Assembly (NCBI GenBank): GCA_950295325.1
Contig: OX485803.1
Coordinates: 68,215,554-68,279,553 of the forward strand
Direction: 5' to 3'
Source of the DNA: Polytrichum commune
Taxonomy: Eukaryota; Streptophyta; Polytrichopsida; Polytrichales; Polytrichaceae
DNA length: 64,000 nt
In this document: positions 43,340 through 54,299 of the stretch, one piece after another
Layout: the number at the start of each line of letters is the position of its first letter
How positions within the stretch are numbered: position 1 is the first letter of the stretch
Program-made: the position numbers and the translations under genes
Notes under the pieces: model-generated
What the model saw: the letters and a program-made list of their open reading frames with translations, nothing else
Database searches by the model: none
What the model was told of the DNA's origin: nothing

Positions 43340-46300
43340 TGCTTGATAAATCACTATTATCACAGATTGATGTATTGCTTCAAAACTGTTGAGATTTTTT
43401 TTTGTACAAATTTCTTTCAAATTGGTCCAGACAACATCTTGGATTAAATGATAGTTTGACTAAATTAAATATTAAAATATATTATTTTCTCATAAGCTTC
43501 GTGCCATATAGTATGAAATCCTATGTGTGTACATTAAAATGCTTAAAAGACAAATATAATAATTATCATTTCTATGCCAATTCTTTGAATCTTTCGATAT
43601 ATTATAATGAATATATCTTTTAAATGTTTTTTACAACACTCATAAATTTTCTTACTTTTATATTTGCAATTTATTATAAATCATGTTAATGATTAGTTTT
43701 ATAAATCAGATGGTCGTCCCATGTATTTAACAATGATGGATTTCACATTACATTTGTAAATTTGTTTCTAATTCCATTGATAAAGATTGTGTTTTTAATT
43801 GAAATGCTCTACTTTCATAAGGTGATGTACCTATAGTTTAAATATTCATGATGCATGATGCAATGGTAAAGATAAAATGAAATAAACAAATAATTATGTT
43901 CATAATTGTTGAACTTATTGTCTAATTTTTTATTTCTAGTACACGCATTAGTTTGTTTTTTGTAAAAAATAAATAAATGATGAAAATTAAATTTTAAGAT
44001 GTTATTCAATAAATGTTGATCGTATAAGATGTCCAATATATAGTGTTGCCTTTGCATAAAGAATAAATTAATTTTAGTATTTACTTACCATATGTGAACA
44101 AATTTTTTGGGTTAAAAGTATTAGTTAAAATATCAATTGGTAATTATTGTAGAAGAATTTGTGGTTTGTAAGTATGTTTCTTAAGACTGTTAAGTAAGTG
44201 TATTTATCAATGTTCAAGAGAACTAAGATTTTATCAAATGAGACATATTGGCCTTTTCACATATCTTTGAGTAATGAAATATTTTTTGGTACTTACAATT
44301 GATAAAATTTTATTGAAAAATAATAGATTATGCATATTTCAAGGTTTTAAATATCTTCATGCTATGTATGAAGGACAATGAATACAAATAATTATATATA
44401 TACATATATATGTGTTAAATGTATATTCACTACATGTACAATGATAATGACATAAACTATAAGAGGACCAAGATTGCTTGCCACTCTACAACACTCATCT
44501 GGATCCTAGTACTAGAATTCAAACTTTAAAATTTTATTTTCTTCTTCTAGGCGCATTCTTATGTCAGCTAAGGATTCGTTGTCCTCCCCTTTCATAGATC
44601 TAATGCACTTTGGAGATGCTCCTTCATTAGTAAGTGTATACACCTTGATCTTCTTCATTCCCATGCCAAATTATAACTTTGAATTCATACCTTGCAAGAT
44701 CATATCCAAAAGTCCAAAAATAACTCGTAATCACAAAATCAACAAAGAAAAGATGAACCATGAAAGCTAAATCCTATACCAAATACACGCGGAAAACATT
44801 GCAAAGGAAGTGGTCACTCTGCACTATCAATCTGCATGAAAAAAACCCTTAAAAAATGCTCATAAATACATGTATTTGACAATCGAGGATTGAGGTTGTG
44901 ACAACCAAAACTGATCGTAAGAAACAGTTGAAGGTGGCGGTGGAGGTTGCCAAGTTCTAAGCATCCAACTTGGTGCCACATGTTTAGTGTCGTTGCAAGA
45001 CCCAACAGCCGTTGAGTAGCACCAACACATTCATTCCCCCCCCCAAAAAAAAAATAAAAAAATCCCCACAACATTTTCCTCCACACTGACGCGCTTTATT
45101 CAAATTTGGATAGAAAGCACACACTTCTTCATCCAAGTAGTCAAACCCATAATTATTCTATTGCTCCCACTATATACTTTTAGGTGCATCCTATGCCTAT
45201 GACATTTTTTTCCTTCTACTAATTATTCAAATGAAAGAATTATCCACACCCTATTTTACGTATAAGCATGTATTCCAATGCTATGATAGATCTAATGAAA
45301 CTATAAAATTTACCATAAAAAAAAATTGACCCTATTTTTTTTAATCTCATGTGGTTTTCTAAAATTTTGGTAGGCACCTCCTTGAGGATGACGCTGATTG
45401 AAGTTGTTGAATTATTATTTTATTATTGATATATTTTTTCTCTAAAATCTTTTGGATATTTTTAATTGAATCCTAAAGTTTTCAACCTTAATATAATTGT
45501 CCAAATTTAGTTTTTGCTCATGTTCCTCGATAAATGGTTTAATGAAATTCAGAGTAATTGTTGAGTATTATTTCTTGTCATAAAAATTACAATGCAAGTA
45601 CATAGCATTTAAAATTCGACTACCTTGGTTTTTGTGATATATCATAGGTTTCATATCTATTCATGGATTTCGCTTCAAAAACATATCGCATGTAAACTAT
45701 TATTCAATTACGAGTGGTTGTAATTGTAGATAGTGACAAAATTGAAGCCATTCCAACTTAACCCTACACACAATATTTGTTTTCATTTAGTTAGTAAAAG
45801 AAAAAAAGATGGGTAAACGTGTTAAGAAACTTTCACATAATGAGAAATATGACTAATTATATTTTAGAACTCTAACATCTCTTCAATAATCAATGTTAGA
45901 TAGAAAAATATGAGAAATTACAACATGCAATATTCAATCACAATATATTCATCTTTTAATATACAAGATACTTGTCCAAAGAATGTAATAGTTACAACCA
46001 TTAGATGATTGTTTATCACATACCCACTCGTTAACTATAACATTACTTTTACGTTCGTGAAAGCTTCACATACAAATGGTAGATCTAATAGATAGTACAA
46101 AATTGAAGGACATGTGAAAAGCATTTGAGACAATTGTAATTCATTCACACAAATCATAGCATACCAAAGCCTCCAAGCTCCAAGTTACAAGACCACTTCA
46201 TACTACACCAATGTGATTTCCAAAAATCAACGCTCAAATGAGCTTTGCAGCATGAAAGCTTAATTTATCCTACTTAGCAACAACTCAAGTTTAAGCTAGT

Positions 46301-46670
46301 AGCTTTAGTTTTTGCAACAAGTTTGAGTCTAGACTGTCTTTTGACTATAACGACAAAACCAACATGAATGAGATGGCAAACATAATTTGAGGGATAGATG
46401 CATACCTATCACATATACCTATTATTGAATTATCTTTGATGTTAACTTCGCCCTCCACATAGACATCTAGTGTTCCAAAGGAGATTTTCACCAAGTTCTT
46501 GCACCTCTCAAAATTGACATTGTATCGACATGGGCTATCGTTGGCAAGCTTTTGCCTTAATACCATGTTTCCACGAGCTAGAAAATTAGGTTAGAAGTAG
46601 ATGGGCCTTAATCAAACAATGGCCTTACTTAGACACCTATATTTCAATGGTGTGGAGGTAGATGTGAATC
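43340..46670. other. Very AT-rich intergenic stretch
   Basis: No recognisable gene. It includes a dinucleotide-like TATATATA run near 44392-44413 and a C9/A10 junction near 45038. A minus-strand frame at 46345-46566 (73 codons) has no motif I know. It probably contains long-decayed retrotransposon DNA, but I cannot assign any part. Confidence 0.45.
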
Positions 46671-47039
46671 TAAGTTCGGCTTTATTCACAGCCTGGGGCC
46701 GGCCGGAGCACCGGCCCAATTAAGCCCTCAATCCGGCCCCACTTTATGAAAATTTTTGAGGCCCAACCTTGTCACATGTAAAGTGGTGAGGCCCGATACT
46801 AGGGCCCGATGGTCTTGAGGGTTAAGTTTCATAGAACTTACCGTGGTCAATGCCCGGTGTTCTCGACAATTAAGTTTCACGACACTTAATACTATGAGGA
46901 ATGACATCTATAGGGTTGTGGTTAGCAAATCGAAATTGGGTCCCACTAGACTAAATTGGGGCCTTTGAATCTATTATGGCGTCAAAATGCTCCTATAAAT
47001 TTATCTACCATTTTCAATGGATTGACCGATGGGTGTGGT

Positions 47040-47590
47040 TTAGAAGGCACACCATATTCTTGATTAACGGCTTAAATGTTTTATTTTTGTCTTAAATACA
47101 TAATTACCACCTTAATTGTTGTGTTATTAGCCTAATGCTATCATGTTTACACTAATTGTTATCTTATTAGACTAATCCATATCCTAAGCCATACCATATG
47201 CTTGATTAAATGCTTAAATATTTCATTTTTATCTTAAGTATGTGATTAGCACCCTAATTGTTGTGTTATTAGCCTAATGCTACCATATTTGTGCTAATTA
47301 TCATGATAGTGGACTAACCCATTGAATAATGCACGCCAAATTCTTGATTGACAACTTAAAATGTTTCATTTTTATCGAAAGTGTATGATTAGCGTCTTAA
47401 TTGTTATGTTATTACCCTATTGCTAACATACTTATACTAATTGTTGCCTTATTAGACTAAGCCATACCATGTGCTTGATTAAATGCTTGAATGTTTCACT
47501 TTTATCTTAAGTGTGTGATTAATGCCCTAATTATTGCCTTATTAGTCTAATGCAATCATATTTATGCTAATTGTTGTGTTATTAGGAGAG
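47040..47590. repeat. Tandem array, unit about 135-150 bp, four copies
   Basis: Repeated core: TTGATTAAATGCTTAAAT, then TCATTTTTATCTTAAGT, GTGATTAGC.CCCTAATTGTT and TATTAGCCTAATGCTA. Four copies inside the 46674-47909 element. Non-coding. Confidence 0.85.
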
Positions 47591-47670
47591 TAGAGTGAAG
47601 AGGACAGGAAAATAATTTACCCTGGTAGTGATTGACGAACAAGATGAGCTCAATCTAACGGAGGAGCCCA

Positions 47671-47736
47671 ATCGGGCCCTAAATGGGAGTTCGGGACGAG
47701 AAAAAGCTCGTCCTGAACTCTCATCTAGGGCCCGAT
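47671..47736. repeat. 30-bp-arm hairpin, loop 6 nt
   Basis: ATCGGGCCCTAAATGGGAGT continuing TCGGGACGAG pairs with its complement ending AGGGCCCGAT, with three mismatches in 30 and loop AAAAAG. Confidence 0.9.
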
Positions 47737-47912
47737 GGTTTGGCGCCAAAATTATGCCACCTAGGACGCCACATGGGATGAGTGAGTGTTCAGGCCAGCC
47801 CCAAGTATAAAGCCCTTGGATAGAATTTGATGAAATCAAGCGATCCTATTGGCCCAAATTTTGAGAGTTCCGGCCAGCCCTCAATCCAGCCCCAAGTATA
47901 AAGTGGCCCTAA

Positions 47913-49533
47913 TAAGAAGGGACACCAAAAAGACATGTGTTCAAAAGATTGGACTACGTGGTAAAAAATATAGGTAAAAGCTTGAACCACAACATATAGA
48001 TCATGATGTTGCTAGCAATCAAGTTTGATAGCAATCTCCATCAAACCGTTTTAGTTTCAGGTTCATTTTCCAAATCATCTTTCAACTTCTTTGAAGTAAG
48101 ATCCCGGAGTTGATTAGCTGATCTCAACGTCAGATCTTGAAGTAGATTAGTTGATCTCGAAGTCAGATCTCGGAGTTGATTAGGTTCAAGTTTGTAGGTC
48201 TGTTAAGTTTCTTAAGTCGCAGATCTGAGTCAGTTGAAGTTGTGCACATACGAATCTTGATATTCGCAATACGCCTGAAATCGTAGCCTCCTGCAACGAA
48301 CTTGTGTAGCTGATAGAAGTGCTTGTACTGAGTACCTCAACGGGGCCGGATCTAAAATGGTTGAGAACATATTGCCGCAAACTTCGGAGATCTAGTGCTG
48401 CAACACTTGGAAGATCTAGCGACATAGCAATGTGAAGTCAGATCTTAGGTGATACATAACTTAGCTGCTCGGACTTTGGATTGGATGCGCTTTCTACCAA
48501 GTATTACGTATTGCAAATGACATAAAGACTTAGAAGTTAGAAGTCGAAGCTTAGAGCACCAAAAACTATGTTAGATCTCCAAAGTTCTGAAGTCGGCGCT
48601 TGGAGCATCGGATTTCTGCTCGATCGGTATATTCTACCATATCACCAAATCTTTGCTAGATCACGGAAGTGTGAAGTTGATCATAGAAAGGTAGACAACC
48701 GCAGTGTGAAGATTGGAACTTAGAAGACCTAAAGTTTGAATCTGGAGCTTTGATAACTAAGTGTGAAAGCTGAAGTGTGATTAGACCAACAACCTTAATC
48801 TGAGAAACTGAATACTTGGTTAATTTATTCGTGTTGTACGATGATGCGAACTGGAATCCGCTCGATGCTGAAGTTGAGTCTCTTATACTAAAGATCTGGA
48901 TGAGCTGAAGGTGTGCACACATGCGTCTTAAGCACAACAATGAATTGTATGCTCTGGAGAAGCTGAGCCAGCTGAACCGTTGCAACGACAAGATCTACAT
49001 AAGCCAGACAACACAAGCTTGAAATCCATAATAAGCGAAAGCTCACCACCCACAAATTTGTGTCAAAGTCAAAGCTAGGTTTTATGGCAACTTACTTGCT
49101 TGTGCTTGAATGTATCACGGAGCATTAACATCCACTTCGGCCGCCTCTTTAACCGACTCAACTGCAAAAACCCCAAACCAAAACATCTCCACTTATTTTT
49201 CCCAACACCACTTTCATCATACTCGCATCAAATCAGGACTAGGAGACTTGAATTAGCCTCCAACAACACCCGCCTACTCGTGATTAGGTAGCAAAGCGAG
49301 CAACAACTGGAAGGAAGAAATAGGATGAAAAGTGGATGCCCTAAGGGCCGATTGCATGAGATTTGAGCCCTTTTTGGGTTGGAGGCCGGCCTCAACTACA
49401 CATTACAATAAGATTATAATAGGGGCCAATTTTCCCATTTGTAAAGATTTTAGGGCCAAGAAGCCAAGCCGATTCAATAAATGAAGCAAAATTTCAGTTC
49501 CTCTTTCTTTCTTTTCATTGTCATCTTTACAAG
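47913..49533. other. Spacer with degenerate AGATCT-rich repeats
   Basis: 48090-48190 repeats a 35-40 bp unit built on GAAGTCAGATCTCGGAGTTGATTAG. Related GAAGT..GATCT words continue to about 48980. At 49346 a PIF-type end (TAA then GGGCCGATTGCATGAG) appears without a visible partner. No gene. Confidence 0.5.
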
Positions 49534-50560
49534 ATGGATGAACGAAGACAAAATATTTTAGTGGCTCTTGTGTTCTTCATGGTTGTGCGACATGTTATGA
49601 CACTTTTTATAATTTTGCAAAAACTTGTATTGCATCAATATTATGTTACCATGACAATGATTTTTGCTATGATAGTTGCAAAGAATAGTGCGTCTAAGAG
49701 GACACAAATTATTTGGATGTTACTTAGTTAAGTTATTCAAGTAACGTGCAAGATTATTGCTTGAAAATTTTGATTATTTGTGTGGTGTTTTAACTCCATC
49801 ATTAAATCGTAAGGATACAAATTTTACAACATCCATTCCTCTTAGAAATTGGATTGTTATTTTTTTTAATAGACTTAGTAGTGATAATTTATTATGCGGT
49901 TGTACTAAAACTTATGGAATTCATGAAAATACTTCATTTATTATTGTTAGGGAATTTTGTACAACGACTGAGAAATATTTAATATTAGTAATTGAATCTA
50001 CATCCAGAGCTACATTGAATGAAAATACATCCGATTTGAGGAGCTTAGGGAATTATGTTATGTGATTACAACGGTTGATGGTGCTCATACTTATCATTGC
50101 TCCTCCTATAGATCATACTTCATATTATTGTAGATTTGTTTTTATTCAGCTTTACTTCAAGGTGTAGTGGATAGTAAATGTAGGTTTTGGGATAAAAATT
50201 TTAGATGGGCTGAACGTTACCATGATTGAATTTTATTTCAAATTTGTGATATTCAAAAAATAATAATAAAATATGAATTATTACTTTGCAAGCTTATAGG
50301 TGATGTTATTTATCCAATGAGACCATGGTTCTTATCTTATTTCAAAGGTAACAAAAATAAATTACTTAAAGCAAAGGCGCCTTGAAATTTTATCTATTTA
50401 TCAACAAAAATGTCAGTAGAAACTTTTTTTGGTATATTGAAAGGGAGACTGGGAATTTTATTGAAGAAATTTAATATGCCTCTCTAACATACACCTAATT
50501 TGGTTATCATATGTATTTACCTTCATAACTTATATATAATACACCAAGACAAGTTTGATG
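49534..50560 (+). pseudogene. PIF/Harbinger transposase (DDE_4 superfamily nuclease), degenerate
   Basis: Three frames' worth of one protein. 49757-50065 gives a helix-turn-helix-like region (NRLSSDNLLCGCTKTYGIHENTSFIIVREFC, compare R-L..G.S......FGI..ST....V.EFC in the family). After a frameshift near 50035, 50074-50550 reads VDGAHTYH, LLQGVVDSKCRFWD, GDVIYPMRPWFLSYFKG, SVETFFGILKGRLGILLKKF and PNLVIICIYLHNL. The order matches the HARBI1-type catalytic domain, with the D, D and E positions still present. Stops interrupt it near 50132 (TAG), 50228 (TGA), 50383 (TGA) and 50485 (TAA). It cannot be active, but it is the same superfamily whose TAA-duplicating MITEs surround it. No MYB-like partner ORF is visible. 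Confidence 0.8.
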
Positions 50561-53285
50561 ATAATTGGGCAAGTTCTTTTTCCAAAGTTTTTTAGAATTT
50601 GCGACTTATTTTTTCTTCTTCGATTGAAGATCTACAATTTATACATCTTTATCCCCAATCTCTTCCATAGTTTTGTTTTCAAATTACTTGCACACATGTT
50701 CATAATTAACGGAGGTGGAAAACAATTATATAAGTCTTATACGGCCGTTGAATTTTTTTTAGAAATCCATACAATATCTACATATTTTTGTAAAAATATT
50801 TGAAAGGGTAGGAAAATATAAGCTTAAGCATTTTGATTTCTTTGTATCATCTCATACATTTCACTAGAATTTCATCAACTTCTCTCTAAAGATCCCTTGT
50901 AAGCGACTTAAACCGCCTGCGATTTGATTTAACGCCCATAATTTACAAAACAAAAAATTAATTATTATGATTAGTTAGTATATATGTGATTATTATATTT
51001 TAAAATATCTGCATGTAGATGTGAGTTGTATAAGAGACTAGTATTAGGTCTAGACCAACCAAAGTTTGAATTCGGTTAATTACATTAACTGATGCCTACT
51101 AAGATGAGCTAGTGTTAAATCATGAATAATATATATAATATTTTGGCGGATATATAGAAAAAATTACTACGTATGTGCGCATAGAATCTTCTTAATTATT
51201 TTTAATTTATTTAAATATATTATATGATTTATCTGAATGAATTAACTTAATCACTTACAATTGAAGAAATGTTCATGATCTAAGTAGAAAAAATATTAGT
51301 AGTTAGAAATTAGATTAAGGTCACCTAGTTAGTATGAAGAAATTTAGATAATAAATGAAAAACAACGGAGGACAACCTCAAATGAATGAATAATAGCGGA
51401 AAATAATGTCAAATGGGTAAAAATTAATTTGAGACAACGCCGAATGGTTGAAGGACAAGATATAATAACGTCGAATAGATGAAATATAACATAGGACAAT
51501 GTCGAATAGAGGACGGTAACGAACGGAAGACGACACCCAGTGGACGAGGCGTTCAACAGATGAAGGCGTAAGCGTAGGACGACAACGGATAGATGATGGT
51601 GTCAAGTGAATGAAGGCCATTAGATCAAACGGTTGGAAAATCAAGACTGTTGGATCTAAGATTTTAGATAATGGCGGCTAGAATGGTGGCGGATGTAAAT
51701 GCTAAACGTTAGATCTAAGTACAACTAGATATACGGCCGATAAGATTTTGTGGTTAGAAGGGGTGGTTTCCCGAACGGAATGATAAGGGTCTTCTTTTAC
51801 TATCTTTCACTCTCGTAGTTAGGACTATTGCTCTCTTTCCCCCAATTCATTATGTCAATAGATGGAAAAAAAATTGAATGATATAAATAAGAATGTTGAA
51901 CAAAAATATTTATGAATCTTATAAATATTGAAGAAAATAGTTTTTGAACTTTATTGAAGAGGGATGTTATTGCCTAGTTATATTAGTTTTTATATTCTAA
52001 AATATTGAATATATAAGTTGTTACTTAATATTTTCCTTCATTAGTTCCTACCTTAGTCTATGCACTAGTGTATGTGTTAGTCTTTGTATTATTTCTGTAT
52101 GAGCCTCCATATTAATTTGTTGCATTATATTATGAATTAATCATATGCATTAATATTTTATCTTAGTGTCCTGCATTAGATTTTGTATTAAGTTTTGTAT
52201 TAATCTTCTGCATTTGTCTATTATATTACTCCTCTGCATTAGATTTTGCATTATTTCTCTGTAATAAGTTTTGTATTGGGCTCTACGCGAGTGTTCTACA
52301 TTAATCTTCTATATTATAGACATTAGAAGGTCATTATTTGGAGGCATTAGAGTAGTTTATCCGGCCAATTTTATGGGTTGTTACTTCTCTTGGAGTAATA
52401 ATTACCACACTCCTCCATGCTATCTCTAGAAACGGTAGCAACAATTTGGTGAGTGTAAAAAAATTCAGCAAGAGAAGCCCTAAAATAAAATCTTAAAAAA
52501 TCTTAAAAAAGAAGATAAATACATGATGAACCATAAGAACTATTCAAATTTCCACATAATCCAACGGATCTAATTTGTTCAAAAAAAGGATATTTTATTT
52601 TGATTTTTTTTATTGAAATTTGACATTGGCCCTCCATTTTTGGAGCACCCAATTCAACGAGCTCAGGCCATGTCAAACCATGCATTTTTTTTTATTAAAA
52701 ATATTCATACCACCAAATCAGCCCAGCCTCTAGGTGTAAAGGGGTTGGGGCTGATTACAACCTTTTGACCAATCACAAGTGAGGATTTCAAGCTTCTTAC
52801 ATAACAAATTGGCCCGGCCTCTAGGTGTAAAGCGGCCCTAAGGTAAGTTAGACCAAGCTTACCAACTCTAGAACTTTCTTCTACCGTCACACCCCAATCT
52901 CAATAAGGCTATTTGTGTACAATGGATTCTAATAACGAAAACTTTGCAAAAAAAAATAATCCAATAAGTTTTTAATCCATCCATTATGTTCATCATTAAG
53001 CACCATTGTCCAAGACCAAAAGTGATCACATAGTCTATGCCCCTAAAGGGACAAAGCCAACAAAAGAACTATATAGTTTTTGTAATCTCATTGTGGCCTA
53101 GGGTAATGTGCATGGTTACAAAGGCAACATATTTGCAAACGCAAACCTAATTGCACATATTAGTGCAAAGTTTTTTTTTGGCCTATGATGAGAGTGCAAG
53201 AAACACTTAGAAACACATTTCATGCACTGTTGCAAATTCAAGGAGGAAGATTTCAAAACGTGTGTGAAATTGTGATCTTGGTGGG
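50561..53285. other. AT-rich spacer with two degenerate short-unit arrays
   Basis: 51350-51620 repeats a GACAACGTCGAATAGATGAA-like unit of about 20-40 bp. 52060-52320 repeats a TCTGCATTAGATTTTGTATTA-like unit of about 20 bp. A PIF-type right end (TAGGTGTAAAGCGGCCC then TAA) sits at 52822-52841, and a second fragment of it at 52722. No gene. Confidence 0.55.
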
Positions 53286-53600
53286 AGTATCACTTAATGT
53301 ATACCTAACATTATTTGTCATTCCTTTGTGAATATTTTTGGGCATTATCAATTCACAACGTTGCAAATACTATCACTTAGTGATTTTTCTTATAAATTTC
53401 AATCATCCATGACAATATTACATTACCAAATGCTACAATGCAGACTATGCCAAACTTCAGTTTTAACAATTGGCATTTGGAAGAAATTAACAGTAAGTTG
53501 TGATGACAGTAACTATTAACTTATTCATAGGACACATCACAAGAAAAGTTACCACATTGACATGAAGTGCCATATGAGACTAAATACAATATTTTGTGTA
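53286..53600 (-). mobile_element. CACTA-ended family R1, copy D (inverted)
   Basis: On the minus strand it reads GTATTTAGTCTCATATGG near the left end, then AATATTGTCATGGATGATTGAAATTT and GCAACGTTGTGAATTGATAATGCCC, matching copy B in order. Ends are degraded. Confidence 0.6.
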
Positions 53601-53639
53601 CTTTCAACATAGTCAATGCTTGTGGGGGCATAGTAACAC

Positions 53640-54065
53640 ACACTCTGGTATTCTCTCAAATGCTTTGCCTAGTAATTTCCAAACATTGGTGGTGCTTCTT
53701 CTTCACCTGTGAAGAAAGTGCCTAATTTTGGGTTTTTCATCACGAGACTCCAAGAAAGGATCTGCCAAGTGTCACAATGCATCATTCTTGTGTGGCGATA
53801 TTTTGCAAGATTCAAGTATCCCAATTTACAACACCAAACTTCTGCTTACAGGTCAAGACATCACTCCCGAAGACTTTCTGACACAGCGTAGATTGTTGCA
53901 AAAAATCAATTAGTAGTAGGATGATCCCTAAGTTACTTTTCAACATGACCGATGCGATCGGTTCCAGCATGGTACATATATTACACATTTTGTCAAGATT
54001 CTCTCAAATGTTTCCTAGGTAATTTCATACATTGGTGAAGCTTCTTTCTTCACCTGGTAAGATGC
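53640..54065. repeat. Direct repeat flanking a short reading frame, ZEP 3' side
   Basis: 53640-53735 and 53977-54065 share TTCTCTCAAATG(C/T)TT, CCTAG(T/G)TAATTTC, ACATTGGTG(G/A)(T/A)GCTTCTT and TTCTTCACCTG. The short frames between them (53709-53913) show no motif I recognise. Confidence 0.65.
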
Positions 54066-54299
54066 AAAATGGCTAAAATCGGATTCATAATCTCCGAGAC
54101 TCGATGATGTTTGGATATCATTCTGGTGGGCTCAATCTGAGTGGGCTCAAGAACGATGTCATTTATCGCAACTGATAATTAGCTTGCAGGTTCCAAATTA
54201 TTGCTGCCGATTGCTGAAATACCACCGAGCCTGGATGCTTTCGACTGATGATGATGGTATAGAATGTGAAATAATCTCCACCCACCGCTTCCCCTCTCC

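Larger units (their letters stand above)
46674..47909. mobile_element. Larger Tourist-like element (1.24 kb) with TAA target duplication
   Basis: TAA lies at 46671-46673 and 47910-47912. The right end, read inwards, is GGGCCACTTTATACTTGGGG; the left end is GTTCGGCTTTATTCACAGCCTGGGG, similar but rearranged. GGCC-rich subterminal blocks (CCCTCAATCCGGCCCC and CCCTCAATCCAGCCCC) occur near both ends. The body holds a tandem array and a perfect-looking hairpin, listed separately. Confidence 0.6.

Noticed and set aside
43815-44057. Copia-type RNase H remnant on the minus strand
   Set aside because: A vague resemblance only; no catalytic residues could be lined up.
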